A stretch of DNA of 9,666 nucleotides from Nocardioidaceae bacterium (GTDB lineage Bacteria > Actinomycetota > Actinomycetes > Propionibacteriales > Nocardioidaceae), in assembly GCA_013698435.1 (NCBI GenBank), contig JACCVA010000313.1, positions 1-9,666 of the forward strand. Direction: 5' to 3'. The number at the start of each line of letters is the position of its first letter. Within the stretch, counting starts at the first letter, position 1. Positions 7,623-9,666 of the stretch are shown here, piece after piece. The notes below the pieces were generated by a model. The model was given only the letters and a program-made list of their open reading frames with translations, was not told where the DNA came from and searched no databases. A program made the position numbers and the translations under genes.

Positions 7623-7628
7623 AACCTA
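7623..7628 (-). promoter_or_regulatory. Candidate -10 box of the acyl-CoA ligase (TAGGTT)
   Basis: TAGGTT on the minus strand fits TANNNT. It lies in the 128-bp gap between purC and the ligase and would give a leader of about 48 nt including the GGAGG site. A TTGGCA further upstream is too far away (27-bp spacer) to be its -35. The rest of the gap (7568-7695) shows nothing else I recognise. Confidence 0.3.
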
Positions 7629-7695
7629 AGCGACCGTCGTCGCGTGCGCCATCACTGCCAAGCCATAGGCCTCGATCGGGCGGCCTGCGACCGCG

Positions 7696-8589
7696 CTACT
7701 CGAAGGCCTCGCCGGTCAGACGCTCGAACGCCTCGACGTACGTCGACCGCGTCTTGGCGACGACGGCTGCGGGCAGCGGTGGCGGCGGTCCGCCGGACGC
7801 CTTGTCCCACCCGGACTCCTGCGTGAGCCAGTCGCGCACGTATTGCTTGTCATACGACGGCTGGGCGCGGCCCGGCCGCCAGCTGCCCGCTGGCCAGAAC
7901 CTCGACGAGTCCGGGGTGAGCACCTCGTCGGCCAGCACGATGGTGGAGTCCCCGCGCCGTCCGAACTCGAGCTTCGTGTCCGCCACGATGATGTCTCGCT
8001 CACGAGCGATCTCCTCTGCCTTCGCGTACACCGCGAGCGTGAGCGTCCGAAGCTCGGCGGCCACGTCACCACCGACCGTCTCCGCGACCGCTGCGTAGTC
8101 GACGTTCTCGTCGTGCTCACCGAGATCGGCCTTCGTCGCCGGCGTGAACAACGGCTCCGGTAGCCGCGACCCCTCCAGCAGCCCAGCCGGTAGCTCGATC
8201 CCGCACACGGCCCCGGTCGCCTGGTAGTCGAGCAGTCCAGAGCCCGCCAGGTAGCCGCGCGCGACGCACTCGACGGGGAACATCTCGAGGCGCTCGCACA
8301 CCACCGCCCGGCCGGCGACCTCGGCCGGTACGTCGGTGGACAGCACATGGTGGGGCACGAGATCGCGCAGCTGATCGAACCACCACAACGACATGCGGGT
8401 GAGGATCGTGCCCTTGTCAGGGATCTCAGGGGTGAGGACGAAGTCGTACGCCGAGACCCGGTCCGACGCCACCATCAGCAGGCTTCCCCCGGCGAGCTCG
8501 TAGAGGTCGCGGACCTTGCCCGAATGCAGGTGGCGGGCACCGGGGATGTCGCCGGCAGTGGCGGCAGCGACGGGCTCAGGCACAGTCAT
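7696..8589 (-). CDS. purC: Phosphoribosylaminoimidazole-succinocarboxamide (SAICAR) synthase
   Basis: PurC (EC 6.3.2.6) joins CAIR and aspartate using ATP, two steps after the ring-closing step that follows FGAM synthase. Motifs, numbered from the upstream ATG at 8598, are: HSGKVRDLYE (25-34), ASDRVSAYDFVL (44-55), LEMFPVECVARGYLAGSGLLD (104-124), FTPATKADLGEHDENVDY (151-168), VADTKLEFG (205-213), LADEVLTPDSSRFW (222-235) and SYDKQYVRDWL (248-258). About 300 residues is the length of the longer PurC form seen in actinobacteria and yeast; E. coli PurC is about 60 residues shorter. Two in-frame ATGs compete, at 8598 and 8589, and neither has a proper Shine-Dalgarno site. I prefer 8589 because CACAAT (8597-8602) lies exactly 7 nt before it, as expected for a leaderless start. 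It is divergent from the kinase gene. Confidence 0.95.
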   Translation of the reverse strand: MTVPEPVAAATAGDIPGARHLHSGKVRDLYELAGGSLLMVASDRVSAYDFVLTPEIPDKGTILTRMSLWWFDQLRDLVPHHVLSTDVPAEVAGRAVVCERLEMFPVECVARGYLAGSGLLDYQATGAVCGIELPAGLLEGSRLPEPLFTPATKADLGEHDENVDYAAVAETVGGDVAAELRTLTLAVYAKAEEIARERDIIVADTKLEFGRRGDSTIVLADEVLTPDSSRFWPAGSWRPGRAQPSYDKQYVRDWLTQESGWDKASGGPPPPLPAAVVAKTRSTYVEAFERLTGEAFE

Positions 8590-8596
8590 GGCCACC

Positions 8597-8602
8597 ATTG
8601 TG
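8597..8602 (-). promoter_or_regulatory. Candidate -10 box of a leaderless purC (CACAAT)
   Basis: CACAAT matches four of six positions of TATAAT and ends 7 nt before the ATG at 8589, so transcription could begin at the start codon itself. It also overlaps the alternative ATG at 8598, so the two start models exclude each other. No -35 match is visible. Confidence 0.25.
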
Positions 8603-8650
8603 CCAACGGCGTCGTCGCTTCGCCGATTGGGCGCGAATCAGACGAATGGT

Positions 8651-8656
8651 TACTCT
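8651..8656 (+). promoter_or_regulatory. Candidate -10 box of the kinase gene (TACTCT)
   Basis: TACTCT fits TANNNT. A TTGGGC (8627-8632) lies 18 bp upstream as a weak -35. The transcript would start near 8663 and contain the AAGGAG site at 8675-8680. A rival is TATAAG (8672-8677), a five-of-six match to TATAAT, which would start transcription at about the start codon and leave the Shine-Dalgarno sequence out of the mRNA. Confidence 0.3.
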
Positions 8657-8674
8657 CAACGGCTGGTGGGGTAT

Positions 8675-8680
8675 AAGGAG
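8675..8680 (+). promoter_or_regulatory. Ribosome-binding site deciding the kinase start (AAGGAG)
   Basis: AAGGAG lies 5 nt before the ATG at 8686 and only 2 nt before the in-frame GTG at 8683. The spacing favours ATG as the start codon. Confidence 0.7.
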
Positions 8681-8685
8681 TGGTG

Positions 8686-9666
8686 ATGCAGCCAGAGACA
8701 ATCGCAGGCCGCTACCGCGTCGTTCGGGCGATCGGCCGTGGCGGCATGGGCACTGTCTGGTTGTGCGAGGACCTGGTCCTCAGCCGCCAGGTGGCCGTAA
8801 AGCAGATCCGGCCGCCGGAGGGGGAGTCGCGCGCCGACACCGCGCGCGCCATGCGCGAGGCACGGGTCGCCGCTGCGCTCAACCATCGCAACGCCGTCTC
8901 GATCTTCGACGTCGTCGAGCAGGACGACACCACCTGGTTGGTGATGGAGTACGTGCCGTCGCAGACGTTGGCGGAGATCATCACTGCCGAGGGCTCACTT
9001 CCCCCTGCCCGCGTCGCCTACATCGGCGCGCAGGTGGCCGACGCTCTGGCGAGTGCGCACGCGCTCGGCATCGTGCATCGCGACATCAAGCCCGGCAACA
9101 TCTTGGTCGGCGAGAACGACCTCGCCAAGATCAGCGACTTCGGCATCGCCCGCGGTCACCTCGACCTCTCGCTCACGCAGACCGGCATGATGACGGGCAC
9201 GCCGGCGTACTTCTCCCCCGAGCTGGCCCGCGGTGAGGAACCCGACTCGGCAAGCGACGTCTGGGCGCTGGGCGTGACCTTGTACTCCGCCACCGAAGGC
9301 GGGCCCCCGTACCCGACGCTGGGGAACCCGCTGGCGATGCTCAGCGCCATCGTCCGCGACCCGACACCGCCGCCGACCAACGCCGGACCGCTGACGGACA
9401 CGCTGGCCGCCATGCTCGACCGCGATCCCGACACCCGAGCGACGATGGAGCAGGCCCGCGGCTGGCTGCACCAGGTGGCAGAACACGGCAGCACGTCGGG
9501 GGCGAGCCAGACGCAGCGGTTCCCTGCAGCGGTCGTGCCACCGCCCGACGACACCGAGCCGCAGCCGGCAGCGGCACCGGCGGCCGCTGCAGCTTCCGTG
9601 CCGTACACCGAGGGCGACCAGCCTTCGGCGATGTCGGGCTGGACGCGCGAGGAGACGACGTACGCG
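8686..9666 (+). CDS. Serine/threonine protein kinase (PknB-like catalytic domain), 3' end cut by window edge
   Basis: This eukaryotic-type (Hanks) kinase transfers phosphate from ATP to Ser/Thr of target proteins. The 327 visible residues begin with the kinase domain: Gly-loop IGRGGMGTVW (16-25), VAVK with ATP-anchoring Lys39, alphaC Glu58, catalytic loop HRDIKPGN (131-138, Asp133), DFG (151-153), a Thr-rich activation segment LTQTGMMTGTPAYFSPE (163-179), DVWALG with Asp191, and the closing Arg251 in DPDTRAT. All catalytic residues are present, so it should be active. Thr residues around 164-172 are the likely autophosphorylation sites. After about residue 265 comes a Pro/Ala-rich, low-complexity stretch (about 280-305), usual for the juxtamembrane linker of such kinases. 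No membrane span or sensor domain is reached before the edge, so whether it is membrane-bound or PASTA-bearing is unknown. It is divergent from purC across 87-96 bp. Confidence 0.94.
   Translation, partial: MQPETIAGRYRVVRAIGRGGMGTVWLCEDLVLSRQVAVKQIRPPEGESRADTARAMREARVAAALNHRNAVSIFDVVEQDDTTWLVMEYVPSQTLAEIITAEGSLPPARVAYIGAQVADALASAHALGIVHRDIKPGNILVGENDLAKISDFGIARGHLDLSLTQTGMMTGTPAYFSPELARGEEPDSASDVWALGVTLYSATEGGPPYPTLGNPLAMLSAIVRDPTPPPTNAGPLTDTLAAMLDRDPDTRATMEQARGWLHQVAEHGSTSGASQTQRFPAAVVPPPDDTEPQPAAAPAAAAASVPYTEGDQPSAMSGWTREETTYA

Noticed and set aside
7568..7624. N-terminal extension of the acyl-CoA ligase to an ATG at 7624
   Set aside because: The extra 19 residues do not resemble the family, whereas GTG at 7567 has GGAGG 6 nt upstream and begins where ligases normally begin.

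Overview
This window looks like chromosomal DNA of a high-GC Gram-positive bacterium (Actinomycetota). Codon third positions are strongly G/C, GTG starts are frequent, and FGAM synthase is split into separate PurS, PurQ and PurL proteins. The glutamate/glutamine-type ABC cassette, the ~300-residue PurC and the PASTA-type (PknB-like) kinase N-terminus all resemble actinobacterial families. I cannot assign a genus from sequence alone; a Propionibacteriales/Nocardioidaceae-like lineage is only a guess.

Layout. Eight genes lie on the minus strand and one on the plus strand. In minus-strand transcription order from right to left they are: purC (SAICAR synthetase, 7696-8589); a fatty-acyl-CoA ligase (6020-7567); purS (5671-5919) and purQ (5003-5674), which overlap by GTGA; a three-gene amino-acid ABC importer with lipoprotein (4027-4926), permease (3177-4022) and ATPase (2443-3177), packed with a 4-nt gap and a TGATG overlap; and purL (1-2324), which leaves the window within a few residues of its expected C-terminus. 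Divergent from purC, a Ser/Thr protein kinase (8686 onward) runs off the right edge after its catalytic domain and a Pro/Ala-rich linker.

How it works together. PurS, PurQ and PurL form the FGAM synthase complex: PurQ releases ammonia from glutamine, PurL uses it with ATP, and PurS bridges them. PurC acts two steps later in the same pathway. The importer belongs to the polar amino-acid family (glutamine, glutamate and relatives) and sits between the glutaminase gene purQ and purL, all in one direction. This raises the unproven possibility that substrate supply is coupled to de novo purine synthesis. The acyl-CoA ligase has no evident link to purines. It has a candidate -10 box of its own and a hairpin just after its stop, so it looks like a separate transcription unit lodged between purC and purS.

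Most of the window is ordinary housekeeping DNA. I saw no mobile element, CRISPR array, tRNA or rRNA, and nothing I would call a previously undescribed system. The points most worth a second look are the importer inside the purSQ-purL cluster, an inverted repeat placed like an operator ahead of purL, and the start regions of purC and the kinase.
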